This document shows, piece after piece, positions 32,740 to 44,928 of a DNA stretch of 64,000 nt. A model generated the notes under the pieces. It was not told where the DNA came from. It worked only from the letters and a program-made list of their open reading frames with translations, and ran no database searches. This DNA is from Mesocentrotus franciscanus. Taxonomy: Eukaryota; Echinodermata; Echinoidea; Camarodonta; Strongylocentrotidae. The translations under genes were made by a program, and so were the position numbers. Within the stretch, counting starts at the first letter, position 1, and every line of letters begins with the position of its first letter. The stretch spans positions 19,246,675 through 19,310,674 of the forward strand of contig CP137680.1 of NCBI GenBank assembly GCA_037976565.1. Direction: 5' to 3'.

Positions 32740-34150
32740 ACATAAAATAAAGAAATTCAGAAGTGCTTGATTTTGTTATTCATAAATACAGTGTGTATAT
32801 GAGTACAGTGAAACCAAAAGAGAAAGACCAACAAAAGAAAACGCAAAAGGCGGCCTTTACAGGCAGATATGGTCTTTAAACACATGTTTCCAGGCCAAAT
32901 AACAAAACTAACATGTTCCTCGTCCGGACTTTTAAAGAAAAGGAGGAAGCAGGGCATTACTATTTACTATTTTGCCTTTTTTTTTGCAATTTTTTTCCAA
33001 GATGGCTGCCATGCTAATTATAGCTGGGCAATCCTATTTATTCACAAAAATTGTGCTATGTGAGTATACTGATGCAATGACATGTATGACAAAACAAAGG
33101 ATTTGTATCACTTTAGAAGCTATTTAAACAAAATGTATATGTATATCACAGGCTTTTATTATTATTTTTTTTTTTGGGGGGGGGGCTTCTTCTGAATAGT
33201 AAAAAGTAAAAAGGAGATGGCGGCCAAAAAGGAGGCGGGCGGGGACGAGCAACACTTCATTTTTATTATTTGGCCTAATATGTTTCAACGAAAAGCATCG
33301 CTTCAAGGGAAACAAAAATTGTAGGTCTTAATTGACAGGTGGTCTATCTAGATGCATGTTCATGTAGGTTGTCACAACAGCAGGTTTGACTTAATAAGAA
33401 CCAACAACCAAACAATAGCAATAGGCATAACACAACACATCTGTCATTCCTGAACAATAAAAACATAACTCATGACATACATGTACAAGGTCAAGTACAG
33501 CTATCCCACCATATTAGGGGTGTTCACACCTACAGAAAAAAAGTGAGATTTAAAATCGATTTATGCATCGTGATCCAAATATCGTTTTGTTTGAGTGTGT
33601 GGACAGAATAATTTCACTAATCTTCGCGATTCGCATCGCGATCCAATTCCCAGTAAGTCTTGCGATTTTTCAGAATAATTGCGATAGTTTGCCGGGCGCT
33701 GTGTGTGTGAATGGTATTGAGAATAAAAAATTGATTTATTTAATCCCAGGATTCCAAGTGCGCATACTGTACATCGTCGAGGTTGTTATGTGTGAACGGG
33801 CCTATTGTAGAATGGTAGGAGTCCTGCACACAAAGTAGAGTTGTGTTTTCTTGTGTAGTGTGGTACTGATTGCCAAAATGTAAAAAGCATTTATAGGCTA
33901 GAAGTGAAACCTCGAATGCTTGCATTTACCTGAGGCGTTGATATTTGTTGACTTTTAAAGGTCTTCCACAAGACAATTAACAGATGCACTTTATGAAAAT
34001 TTACAAAGTATTTTCACTTTCTGTTCTTTTCCTCTAACAATGAGCTTGTCAAACATAACTCATATAGACACTAGCTGGTATATTACAAAACAGACCAGCA
34101 AGTTTTTGAAACCTTCATGCACAAACTGAAGTTTTAAATATATTTATAAT
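32740..34150. repeat. Large inverted duplication, left arm (partner 54480-56115)
   Basis: Sequence from AGTGCTTGATTTTGTTATTC to GTTTTAAATATATT matches the reverse complement of 54480-56115 with interruptions, including the words CGGCCTTTACAGGCAGAT, CAAGATGGCTGCCATGCTAA and ATCCCAGGATTCCAAGTGCGC. The arms lie ~20 kb apart. This arm lacks part of the nested palindromic MITE seen in the other arm (54812-55262). Confidence 0.8.
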
Positions 34151-35430
34151 TAACCTACCAGAATACACTGTCTTCCTCCAGAATACACTCCCAGACTTCC
34201 TCTCGTGACTCCTATTGTAACGCAGGAAAATAACGCTCGACACAGCGATGTTTGCAGTTACTTCAACTTTTTATTCCAACACCAATCATGTGGTAAAACG
34301 GAAAAAACCTGTATCAAAGATACGAAAAATACAAACATGATAAATACATGTATCAAACAGAATACTCATTTACTCTGGAAAGTAAACATTATCAGACAAT
34401 AAGAATACTGAATCATGGTAAGTATGAAATCAAAAAGATTAGCAATATCAATAAATGACAAACTGAGCGTTTCATTCATCTACTAATACATTAATCAGCA
34501 CTTCCCAAATAACAGCGTCTTATTAGAATTCTTGTCTTTCAATAGCAATTTCATTTTCACTCTATAATTCCTCTGGCAATTATAAGAAATTGTTATACTC
34601 TCATGCATGAATGCATAGTATTCTAGAACAAACAAGTTATTATCAGCCATAGATAAAGATATAGATACGGTAGCTTCAAGTACATAAGTCAAAGATATAC
34701 TTTAAATCAAACGATAGACTCGACTCGCTAGGACGCTAAACTGAACTTGTGTCATATCAAATAGATAGCATACTGTGAATAGTAGACAAGCAGTCTAAAA
34801 CCTAATCCATTAGTATAGTTCATATGACAGCTCAAAAGTAATCCACATATGTGATTTATAAGTATTGACAGAAGAATCAAAACATAAGTATAATATAATA
34901 CAATGAAATGCAAAGGCATAATTAGAGTAAGCCTGGTGTAAGAAACATGGAATACTGTCAGGCTCGACAAATCTAGACAAGAGAAATATGTACAGTTATA
35001 GAAATTAATAAAAAGAATTTACATAATGACAACTGTTTTGCACATTTCTTGTCACAACTCACCCCGGCTATGCAGCCTCACAGATGAACCAACATGACAT
35101 TAGACGGACACATTCTGAGCAACACACTAGCTGTCTGGGAGACTCGAGATGCTCACTCTAGAATAACAACAAATAAACAACATAAATTGGCGAACAAGAA
35201 CTAGCAAATTGTACCACAGAATGAATTAAAATGATTGTTCAATTCTTAGCAAACATGCTCAAACTGTCACACAAATATGATTCAGAGTAATTAAAAGAAA
35301 ACAATGTAGGAACGAAAATGGAAGAGTCACTGTAATACTCAATATAGAATCATGACCAACCTCTTTCATAAAATAATTGATATCTATACTTCAAACGAAA
35401 TAGAACCAAAACCATAGAGATACATGTATA
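34150..35430. other. No gene recognised; AT-rich
   Basis: Short ORFs on both strands (34205-34402, 34495-34692 and 34752-34970) show no motif or splice context. Confidence 0.4.
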
Positions 35431-35601
35431 TACTAATTACTAAGGCTAGAGTGCGGACTCGTCATACGCGCCCGTTCAAAGCTCTGTGCGCGCATGGAGG
35501 GCGGTCCGCCATTACTGAGAAGGGCAAAACATCGAGAAATACCCGGATGTCCCATTCGAAACTGTGCTACTGATATGCAATGTGAAGCTTCATTTTTTCG
35601 G
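35431..35601 (+). pseudogene. THAP-like first exon relic (copy B) with homologous leader
   Basis: In this plus-strand reading the ~100 bp before 35539 resembles the leader of THAP copy C (reverse complement of 41110-40990), sharing CTAGAG, TTGCTGTGC/AGCTCTGTGC and CCATTACT words. From 35539 the frame reads PGCPIRNCATDMQCEASFFR, which has the C-x4-C and SFFR spacing of a THAP start. The codon where Met is expected is ATA. Assignment is tentative because only ~20 residues remain. Confidence 0.4.
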
Positions 35602-35909
35602 GTTGATTTATCGGTTTTTGAGTATGAAACGTTATAATTGTGGTATTTTGCATAATGCATGAACCCTACTCATGCCTCAGTCATGGTATCTGGTGTAGGT
35701 CAAGATTAATTACGGGTGTTATGGTGAGGTAAAAGGAATACAAAAAGCTAGTTATATTGCAGTATATCTTCAATTTGTCTTCCTCTTTGTCAATCTACAT
35801 CAGTTCGTAATTTCATGCAAAGAAAATGGGTGTTTTATTTTATATGAGTCAAGAAATATTTTTGAATAATTTAGACTCAGAATTAGACCTAGCAGAACGT
35901 CACACAATG

Positions 35910-36032
35910 ACCCCGTTGCATAAAACTGATATTATGACATCAAACATAACTTGGCTTTCAACCAATCAGAATCAAGTATTTGGTGTCTGATTTTTATGTC
36001 ATGATATTAAACAAAGTTTTATGCAACAGGGC
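35910..36032. mobile_element. 123 bp MITE with 5 bp target duplication
   Basis: ACCCCGTTGCATAAAACT at the left is mirrored at the right (AGTTTTATGCAACAGGGC), flanked by CAATG on both sides (35905-35909 and 36033-36037). The inner parts also pair (ATATTATGACATC with TATGTCATGATAT). Confidence 0.85.
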
Positions 36033-36201
36033 CAATGTCTTTCTAATTCAGTTATTGGGACTGACAGGAACATGAGAGCCAGGGTTTATTGATTTAAAAC
36101 GCTTTAAAGGTAATATATTCCTTTTATGTTTATGGCTATAATAAACAGATTGATACTGTCTTATAGATTTAGGATAGAGATGGATACGTAGATAGCTAGA
36201 C

Positions 36202-37969
36202 TAGGCCCGAGTCGAAACGGTTCCCCGCCCGGTCCCCGACCGTCACGCCGAAACCCGGGTTTGAATATTCGAGTTTCGGGTTTTTCAAAATTAAATTTCA
36301 CACTGATATTCTGAAATAACGAACTAAAAATATGCAATTCACAAACTTATATTTCAATTTAATTAAATAAATATGCTTTAAAAATAAATGGATACCGTTT
36401 CAGTTGACGGTAGGCCTTTTTATCGCTCTAAAATTGAGGCTGCAAGGAGTGAATCACCACACTTCGCGGTACCGAGTGCGTTCAGAAACTGAAGTCAAAA
36501 TATGATCCACTGAAGACTGAGCAAGTTACGATAGTACCACACACAAGACCAAAATGCTGATCAGAATATTAAAATTAAATCGTAATAGGCATTAATTTAA
36601 TTGTCAAAATATCAACAAAATAATGGTCTACCCTTGATATTATGATGAAGGAAAATAAATTAAAGCTCTTGAAATAACATCGAAGTGCCTTTCGTTCGTT
36701 CTAAAATGCGTGTATAACGGCAAGCTGAAGTTAGGAGTCAAGTTTTCAAGCCCGTACCGTCATGAATGCAGACGGAAGTACGAACTGATCTGAACAATAA
36801 GCATTAAACCAATTAAAAAACATCACATAACTCATTTTAAGGGACTAACGCTCAACAAATTACCGTAAAATAATAATTTCCTTTGACAAATAATACTATA
36901 GATATTCATGATATCTCACATAAATAACGATATTTCATGAGCTACGAGTTCAGCCATCATTTTGAAATGAGACGTAATTGTCATGCAGCGCAGTAGACTG
37001 TAGAGGGCAGCATGCAGCAGAGAGGAAAAAAATCGCGGGCCTTATAGATCACGTGATATTTTCCTCTCTGCTGCATGCTGCCCTCTACATAACAGTCTAC
37101 TGTGCTGCATGACAATTACGTCTCATTTCAAAATGATGCCTAGCTGAACTCGATATCGAGTACGTAGCTCATGAAATATCATTATTTATGTAAGATATTA
37201 TGAATATCTATAGTATTGTTTGTCAAAGCAAATCATTATTTAACGGTAATTTGTCGTGCTGTAGTCCCTTAAAGTGAGTTACGTGATATTTTTTAATTGG
37301 TTTAATCAGGGATATGAAATGCTTATTGTTCAGATCAGTTCGTACTTCTGTCTGCATTCATGACGGTACGGGCTTGAAAAACTTGACTCTTAACTTCAGC
37401 TTGCCGTTATACACGCATTTTTAGAACGAACGAAAGGCACTTCGATGTTATTTCAAGAGCTTTAATTTATTTCCCTTCATCATAATATCAAGGGTAAACC
37501 ATTATTTTGTGGATATTTTGACAATGAAATTAATGCCTATTACGATTTAATTTTAATATTCTGATCAGCATTTTGGTCTTGTGTGTGGTACTATCGTAAC
37601 TTGCTCAGTCTTCAGTGGGTCATATTTTGACTTTCGTTTGAGAACGCGCTCGGTACCGCGAAGCATGATTTCTTCCATAATTTTGCAGCCTCAATTTTAG
37701 AGCAATAAAAAGACCTACCGTCAACTGAAACGATATCCATTTATTTTTTAAAGCATATTTATTTAATTAAATTGATTATTTAATTGTTTTGAAAGCAGTA
37801 ACTGTCTTTTCCCGTCGCATTATTAAGAACAGCAACTTAATCTTAAACTCCCGCCGCTGCATACACGCGATTTTTAGTATGGTGAAAATTCCTGTTCGGG
37901 TACCCGGTCCCCGCCCGAAATTTTCAAGTCAAACCCGGGTTCGGCAAAACCCGTGATGACTCAGGCCTA
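36202..37969. mobile_element. 1.77 kb foldback element, hAT-like target duplication
   Basis: It is flanked by AGCTAGAC at 36194-36201 and 37970-37977 (8 bp, the hAT length). The ends TAGGCCCGAGTC and GACTCAGGCCTA are inverted copies. The arms remain alignable for nearly the whole length, meeting at a spacer near 37040-37060 between GCAGCATGCAGCAGAGAGGA and its inverse. There is no coding frame, so mobilisation would have to be in trans. Confidence 0.9.
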
Positions 37970-37977
37970 AGCTAGAC

Positions 37978-39590
37978 ACATAAATAGATAGATAGAAAGA
38001 TAGAATATAGAAGGATAGGTAGATAACGGAAATGCAGATCTAGGACGATACTGAAGATAGGAAGAGGGGGAAGGAAAGAATTATACACATTTATTTAAGA
38101 AAATTATGTTATTATGTTATTTACTCATCCAATCATTCATTCAATCATTCATTCATCCATCCTTCCAAACATTCTTTTTCTTCTTCTATCACTCATTTTA
38201 TATCAAATTCACACCTTATATCTTTCACCTATTCTCTAGAAAATCTCTATTAATGTCTGAAAGAATAATTCAATTCTTTACAGTTCACTAGAAATATATA
38301 TAAATATTCTTTAAAAACAGCTGATCATTGATGTAATAATTATTTATTCACACCACTTTTTTCTCCATAAATAATATTCTCCTTGATACAGTGTATTTCT
38401 TATTTTCTTCATCAACCAGTTTTTAGAGAATTAACTTATGATAATTTGATTTGAAGAAAAAAATGAATAAATGAACCTTTTATTACCACACGTGTGTTGA
38501 ATATTCTACAGCATAATAGGCATTTAAGTTTTGACATTTTATCGGACATATAATTATATACTGCTATAATACATCACAATTGAAAGGACAGACATTGCAA
38601 AAACAACATCTCAAAAGGTCTATATGTTTATCTCAGGTTATCCATACCTGCAGAATCAAAGCACATGTAGAGTGCAAATAAGTTGCAAAAATTAGAGCAA
38701 CTGAATCAGATACAGCAGGTACAATTATGAAGCTTATAGAGTAAATATTCAAATACAGTGTACCTCACAACAATTCAAAACTCAAGTACATTTTTTTTTA
38801 ACCCCTAATGTAATCAACTCTTCTACTTTAGTTTGCCTTCGTGTAAAGTTAAAGGACAGAACATATATGGTGAAGTTGGGCAACTGTCACAATGTGTCCC
38901 AACTCCCAAGCATTTTATTTCATTACACAGAACAAAAGTCTCAGATTGTTCTGTTTTCCTTGGAGATTATTGAAAGCTCTCTCCAGTTTTAAACGGCTTC
39001 ACAGTCAATCATCCAGTGGATAAGCTATGCAGACAAGAGGCAAAAAATAAAAGACTGATCTGACTTTGTAGTTTGTACGAATGAAGTTCTATGTTTTCTT
39101 TTTTGCATAGACTGAGGAATTTTCTCCTTGAAATTTGCTCATTAAAAAAAAGATAAACCAGGTTTTTCCTGACTTCAAGGAGGGCTTTGAGCCCTGGTCT
39201 CCTCAACATTTCCAACAGTGTATAGACTACAGAACAGTTGTAATTGTAAAACACAAGATGTCACTATAGTATCATTCTCCAGATCAAGAAAGCCTATTTA
39301 CATCGTAGCCAATCCACACCACTGACACCAGACACAATCCCTGTGATGTAAACTCAGATGTCATGTCCTACATGAAAACTACTTGAAACTTGTAAAATGT
39401 TGGAACATGTGTATTAAAGCCCCTCTAAAGTGTTGGGAGCCCCAAAAATTTGATAGCAAAATTTCACTTAAATTGTATAATGTGAAATATGGTGCCATTT
39501 AACACACAATTCTGTAGGTTTTTATAAACAAATATTGATGAAATAAGACAAAATTGGGGTTTTCTGTAAATGCATTTTCTCCAAAGTTGT
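37978..39590. other. No gene assigned; one exon-like ORF 39009-39254 on minus
   Basis: Mostly AT-rich. On minus, a TTCTGTAG acceptor-like site (about 39226) precedes a frame reading EMLRRPGLKALLEVRKNLVY, but other frames are equally open and no donor was chosen. It may be a decayed exon downstream of THAP copy C. Confidence 0.3.
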
Positions 39591-40961
39591 GTTAAAGTAG
39601 GTCAAGCTGATCCTGGCTAATGAGCTTGCTTTCGTGGACTTCCTGCAAGAGAGTCCTGGGCCCCGTCTTACAAAGAGTTACGATTGATCCAAATCAATCG
39701 TAAGTCCTCCAATCAATCGCAAGTTTGCAGTCTCCCATCTCTTATGTACACAGTTACGATTGATATCAATCGCAAATAAGTTGCGATTGATATCAACTCT
39801 TTGTAAGACGGGCCCCTGGTTTTTCCATCTCTCCACTTTACCTTGTTTCACCACTTTAAGCTGTTTCTTGGCATCCTGCAGTTGCTGTCTGGTTATCTTC
39901 AGTTTCTGATCAACTCGGATAGAAAAAGAATAGTCATGTTCTTTTGTAATATCATAGGGTTTCTTTGGAGGCACAGGAACACTTTCGGATGTTGTACATC
40001 AGCATCAGTGTACGGAAGAAGAGGTAATCCTGTTGAACCTTCGACCTTCCAGTCGCTTCGTCGAGTGGTGCTTGGTTTTGCTGGGAGTCTCTTCAAGCCA
40101 TGGGTCTGTTTATAGGGAGGATGTCCAGGAAAGACGGTAGGCACAGCACTATAGGAAGGAGATAGTGGTGTGTAACATCCTTTTCCTCTCTTGGGTGTAT
40201 TTCTGCATTACAATAAAACAAATGGAAACAATAATGAGTGTTTTCTCATAACATGACAATTGTTCTACTATTCATGCTATTTATTTCATATGATTTTTAA
40301 GACTGAAACTGGAAGCAGCTTCCAGCCAAACGCGAAGCAGTATTTCATAATGATGTCAGCTAGTCATAAGCAAATCAGATAGAAATAGTGAAGTGTGCGG
40401 TGGGCTTTTTAGGCTAGCCTATAGTTGGCCATTGGATAAGGCCTGTGATGTGAAATATGGCAGGCTAGCCTGGCTTTGCCTTTCGGGCTTTAGAATTAGA
40501 CTCAAGTTTAGTTATCTATAAAGAAGTTGACATTTTATTTTTATCTTGAAATTAGATAAGACAAAATTAATTATATATTCTAGACTTTTCGTTAATAGAA
40601 TCAACTTAAGCTCATGGAGTTAATATTTCCGAGTTGGACTCTCAGACTCTAGTCTTGGAGTGGCGACTCCAGCGCAGCGGAATTTTCCCATCACCGTCCC
40701 CAGATCCATAACCCATGCATACGCCTGCGCCAGCCCGGGGGGCGTGGACTGGCGCGCTCCGCTGCTGCAGGAACGTTAGCTGCGGTGGCTTGTCATGAGA
40801 CAGTACCCGAGTACAGTCACTGATAAACTACATCTTTAGCTCTAAAATCCCCTTTAATAATAATCAACATAATGATTAAGAAGAACTTACTTGTGAAAGA
40901 TTATGCAGTTCCCTTTCTTTCTTCGGTTCGAAAAACCAAATGCAACGCACGAACCCGGCTT
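39590..40961 (-). pseudogene. THAP-domain gene relic (copy C), interrupted by a MITE
   Basis: Exon 1 (40961-40891) reads PGSCVAFGFSNRRKKGNCII then FH, a THAP start in which the second zinc Cys is Phe and the expected Met is AAG. It ends at a perfect donor, GTAAGT. Exon 2 (from 40202, acceptor ATGCAG, in phase) reads SAVPTVFPGHPPYK, the AVPTIF box, but the central W and C-x2-H part is absent. A frame change near 39990 leads to KEHDYSFSIRVDQKLKITRQ, a coiled coil typical of THAP proteins. Beyond the MITE, LLQEVHESKLISQDQLDLL and a stop resemble the end of that coiled coil. Probably a dead THAP transposase or regulator. Confidence 0.65.
39658..39816. mobile_element. ~159 bp MITE with GGGCCCCGTCTTACAAAGAGTT ends
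   Basis: 22 bp ends (CGTCTTACAAAGAGTT core) are inverted at 39658 and 39816. Inside are paired ATTGATATCAAT and ATTGATCCAAAT words. It lies within the coding or intron sequence of THAP copy C. CCTGG near both ends may be the target duplication. Confidence 0.8.
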
Positions 40962-42084
40962 CTCCAAATTTTCCTCGTATGTTGTGCACAGTATCTTGTT
41001 GGGTCGTTCGTTTTTCTGCCCTCCTTAGTAATGGCAGCCAACCCTCCAGGTCGGCACAGCAATTTGAGCGAGTACGCCCTCTAGCGTTAGTATATATCTC
41101 TATGACCAAAACTAACTTTAAAGTAGAAACGGATTCAAATACAATATTATATTAGTGGAAAGCTTATGACCTCAGTAATTTTTTTAAAAATATTTCAGAT
41201 TTTTATGATAATCAATCAGGTCGTAACAACCAAAAAACTACCCCAAAACCATGAATTGTTCATCATTCATTTTCTCGCCCAAATGACACCAATAAATCGC
41301 CCAAAATAATGTGACGTAGGCGATTGGGAGATTGTCCCCAAACAAACAAAGCTCGTACCCACTACATGGAGTCTATGGCTTTTGCCGTATAAGTTTGTTG
41401 CATGTTTTGATTGTTTTGCATGTCTGTTCTTTGAATTAAATAAAGATAAACTAAAAGGAAAAAAGCGTAATGTTCCTTATTACATAAAACTGACGAAAGA
41501 AATTATACAGATGAAAGAAATCAATGAAAATTAACACAATATGTCTAAGTAATAACTAATATTGCCGGTGATCATTCGTGCTATCGAAAACTGGCCGGCT
41601 TAATTGCAGAATACCCTACCATATTGTTTATAGTCTTCATATATTAGCCGTAGATAAATAAGACTGTGATTTTATTGTTTGCGATAATGGTGATACAGGT
41701 ATTGAAGATTGTATAATGCAAGTGTTCGTATTCATTTGGTGGATAAAAAGTTGAATTCTACGCCGTTTTGTCCGTCATTGCAGCGCTGAATTTGGTGCGT
41801 TCGTCGCTAATTTGTGACAAATTTAGATGGCTTTCCTGATGATATTTCATGCAAAATTTCTGTTATATTGATAAGCACTGAGTCTTGTCCTTACCTTTGA
41901 CTTGATTCTTGTCTATTATGGTCATTTAGTAGATGAATTAGTTGAATTATGAGCACTAGCTATTTCAGTAACGCAAAAAGTCCAGCCTGTGTATAGTGAC
42001 TATAGTCCCACACACGTATTTGACCTTGTGCCCGCTATAGTTAGTAGCTGTTACACCGCTTAGTCTGCTGTCAAAGACCCTATT

Positions 42085-42262
42085 AGATATTTTAATCGAC
42101 AAGACTGATGTCTCGTTCTAAAAATACAAAAGAAAAAAATAATTTGGGCTTTTTTAATCAACAAATGATGTCTCGTTCTAAAAATACAAAAGAAAAATAA
42201 TAGTTTTGTGCTTATAATAGTGGAATGTCCGATCGTGCTAAAAATACAAAAGAACAAAATAG
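42085..42262. repeat. ~60 bp tandem repeat, three units
   Basis: TGATGTCTCGTTCTAAAAAT ACAAAAGAAAAA recurs at about 42108 and 42167, with a diverged third at 42227. The ORF over it is repetitive (FFFCIFRTRH) and not a gene. Confidence 0.75.
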
Positions 42263-42304
42263 CTTTGTGCGTAGACTAATGTTGGTCGATGGTCGTTGGT
42301 AGTT

Positions 42305-42397
42305 GGAGAATGTGGACTGCCACATGGACATCCTTTTAAGGCAATGTGACGTCCATGTGGCAGTCCACGTTCTCGTCGTGCAAATCTAAAAGTCCCT
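42305..42397. mobile_element. Truncated copy of the TA-flanked GGGACTTTTAGA family
   Basis: GTGGACTGCCACATGGAC and its inverse GTCCATGTGGCAGTCCAC surround a short loop. The right end CAAATCTAAAAGTCCC then TA matches the ends of 45928-46807. The left outer end is missing. Confidence 0.65.
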
Positions 42398-43019
42398 ATT
42401 TCTAATATTTGTCAGACTGTTGGTTCTAATTCTGCCCACGTGAAACCGTGGTAGGGTATTCTGTAATTGTTCCAACTGGCCCATCGATGCCATCACTATC
42501 ATCGTCACTGGATAATTCAGATGATGAATATATTGTACGTTACATCCAAGTTACTAACTGGCCTAACTTCACTCATTTGAATGGATGATAAATAATTAAA
42601 ATTGATGAGAGTATGGCTGCTGTCGACCGTCTAGCGTGTGTGATACGTACGGTGTTGTGTGAATGCGGAAGTAATTACCCCAATCTGACCCCAATCGCCT
42701 AGTACATCATCATCGAAACCGCCCAAGTATGATTTCGGTTTTGTTTATGAGGGGGATGCCAAGATTCAAAGTTAAATGTCTGATTGTGGTCACATATGTG
42801 TTTTTAGGGAAAAGATATGACTCTTTTCACTTTATTTAGGTCATAAGCTTTCCATTAATATAATATTGTATTTGAATCCATTTCTACTTTAACCCAAACA
42901 CACTAGTTACTCCACTGAGGTGGTGGTCATACGAACCTCCAAATAAGGAAGACCCATATACTTTTTACAAGGTGTGTATATGCCCAAAACCTCAATACAA
43001 GTTTAATGTACACAATCCC

Positions 43020-43200
43020 TTCTACCTGCACACACCTCACTCTCTCTCTCACACACACACAGAGTACACATGAGTGAACATGTGCGTGCCCACTCAGCAA
43101 GATCATTAGTCCACCCCCTGGACTGTTGTGCACGATTTCGCTATCGTCTGGTTGAGTGCACACCCCATAGCACACACACACACACACACACACATACGCA
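43020..43200. repeat. (CT)n and (CA)n microsatellites
   Basis: CTCTCTCACACACAC at 43030-43060 and a CA run at 43170-43200. The 95-residue minus ORF across them is an artefact. Confidence 0.8.
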
Positions 43201-43211
43201 CATGCAGAATA

Positions 43212-43511
43212 CACCTTTTCACAGTTAAGGGCGCCATCTTAATTTAAGATAAACAAACCATTGACCTCTAGAGGTCAGGGGTTTACTGTAATTAAGATAG
43301 CGCCCATGCAAAATGATGTGGCGCACAGCGCAGGCAGTGATGTCATCAATGTTTTCAGATGCCTGCGCTGTGCGCTCACATCAATTTGCATGGGCGCTAT
43401 ATCTTAATTATGCGTAAACCCCTGACCTCTAGAGGTCAATGGTTTGTTTATCTTAAATTAAGATGGCGCCCATGTCATGAGCATGCGCACTTTTGTAACC
43501 GTGAAAAGGTG
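43212..43511. mobile_element. 300 bp foldback MITE flanked by TA
   Basis: CACCTTTTCACAGTTAAGGG at the left is mirrored by GTGAAAAGGTG at the right, each next to TA. GCGCCATCTTAATTTAAGAT and its inverse, CTCTAGAGGTCAGGGGTTTAC and its inverse, and GCGCACAGCGCAGGCA and its inverse give nearly continuous pairing around a GTGATGTCATCAATG centre. The TA target suggests a Tc1/mariner-related origin. Confidence 0.8.
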
Positions 43512-44105
43512 TATAGTCGGGGAAAGTGAAGTAAGTGAATCACTGGAGTAAGTGAATGAGCGCGGTAAGATGACTGCGCCATCTGTTGGTTATATTATGT
43601 GAGGGGGTTGCGCATCAATAAAAATCGTCCAGGACGTGGACTACAAGATCATACACTCTTCACTGTCGGTGCAAAGATTTACATCACATGGCCTTGCTTG
43701 ACCAAAACTTTTGCTAAGTTTTTATACATGAATTATAACTTTCTTGAATGTCTCAGCTAGGCAAACGATATGTCCCAATAATGACTATAAACTTTCATAT
43801 CTAGTCTATATTCATACATCATATAAAACTGAGATGTTCAAAGTAACTTTCTGAAACTATTATGATCATTGACATTATGATTATAATTTAGATCTAGTCA
43901 GTCTAGACTAGGCCTAGGCCTATATGATTATGAAAATACACAGCAAAGATTTCCCGACATGAATCAGAAACGGAGACACAATAATCGTGACATTGGCAAT
44001 CATTCAGGTATCTTGAACATATAACATCTACACTAAAGTAATTTCTATACTTTACCATATTATAGAAATATATTTACAAAAAGAGTATTCAAATGAGAAT
44101 CTTAC

Positions 44106-44211
44106 CCCACATAGTGATGATGGACACAGTGACATCAGCTCTGATGAGATTGACAACATGCAACATGCAGCAGGAGCATGCCGCGCCCACGGCCACGGCC
44201 ACTGCATGCAT
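44106..44211 (-). CDS. First coding exon of a probable secreted or membrane protein
   Basis: ATG at 44211-44209 (CAGCC-type context with a purine at -3) opens 35 codons plus one base, up to donor GTAAGA (from 44105). The peptide begins MHAVAVAVGAACSCCMLHVV, a hydrophobic Ala/Val/Cys-rich stretch like a signal peptide or first membrane helix, then NLIRADVTVSIITMW. Frames on the opposite strand are longer but less coherent. No partner exon was found between here and the THAP relic, and the protein family is not recognised. Support rests on the hydrophobic N-terminus ending at a consensus donor. Confidence 0.45.
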
Positions 44212-44928
44212 GGCTTAAGGGTGGATTGCCCCATTCCGCTAGGAAGGGGGGATGGGAAAGTCACAATGAGGGACAATTTACTGACAAATTACCTTGTAAC
44301 CTTGCAGTGTCAAACTGCCCCGTTACACTATGGGTGCGTTTATGCTAACTTTTTCTGGCCAGAATGAGGCTTTTGTTGGCGTGGTTAGTTCAAAACACGG
44401 TTACGTCCTTTCTCATTTTCGTAGAATCACCGTAATGAGCACTTAATTTTTTCTTTTTTGCTCCCGGAAATGTCAAATTCACGCCGACCAATATTTCGCT
44501 CAGTTGGGGGAAGGGGAGGGGGTTTACGGCAACACCCCTTTGAGGAAAAGAAAAAGGTAAATTTGTGGTTACCAACATTTTTGAATACTTTTTTTTGGGT
44601 CAGGGGGGATTCCTGTCTTTTTTTAAAACTTTTTTGCCTTTCCCCCTGTGGATCCGCGCCTGCCCCACGCTATGGAAAAGCGAGTTTGTTTCCACGCAGT
44701 GAGGACAGTTTCACAAAGGTTACAAAAATTAAAAGGCATGGAAGTTTGGCTTCCACAGACAGTGCTTTCGGGGGGGGGGGGTTTGGGGGTTAAATTTTCC
44801 CCTTCCAACAAAATTATTATTACTAAATAAACTTACATGTACTATTAGACAAACTTCCCATGAGATGAAGAGTTAACATTGGCAGTTATGTCCCATTGCG
44901 GCATGCGGCGGCTCAGTCTGTCCGTTCT

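Larger units (their letters stand above)
41117..42893. mobile_element. 1.78 kb foldback-type DNA element
   Basis: TTTAAAGTAGAAACGGATTC (41117) to AGCTTATGACCT is mirrored at 42833-42893. Inner blocks also pair: GGCCGGCTTAATTGCAGAAT (about 41593) with the inverse near 42455-42477. The middle holds a tandem repeat and a fragment of a second element. No transposase is seen. Other sites with its GACGTAGGCGATT word suggest a family. Confidence 0.7.

Noticed and set aside
44458..44830. ORFs around G-runs with GGGG-rich ends
   Set aside because: Overlapping frames on both strands with low-complexity G stretches and no splice or motif support.
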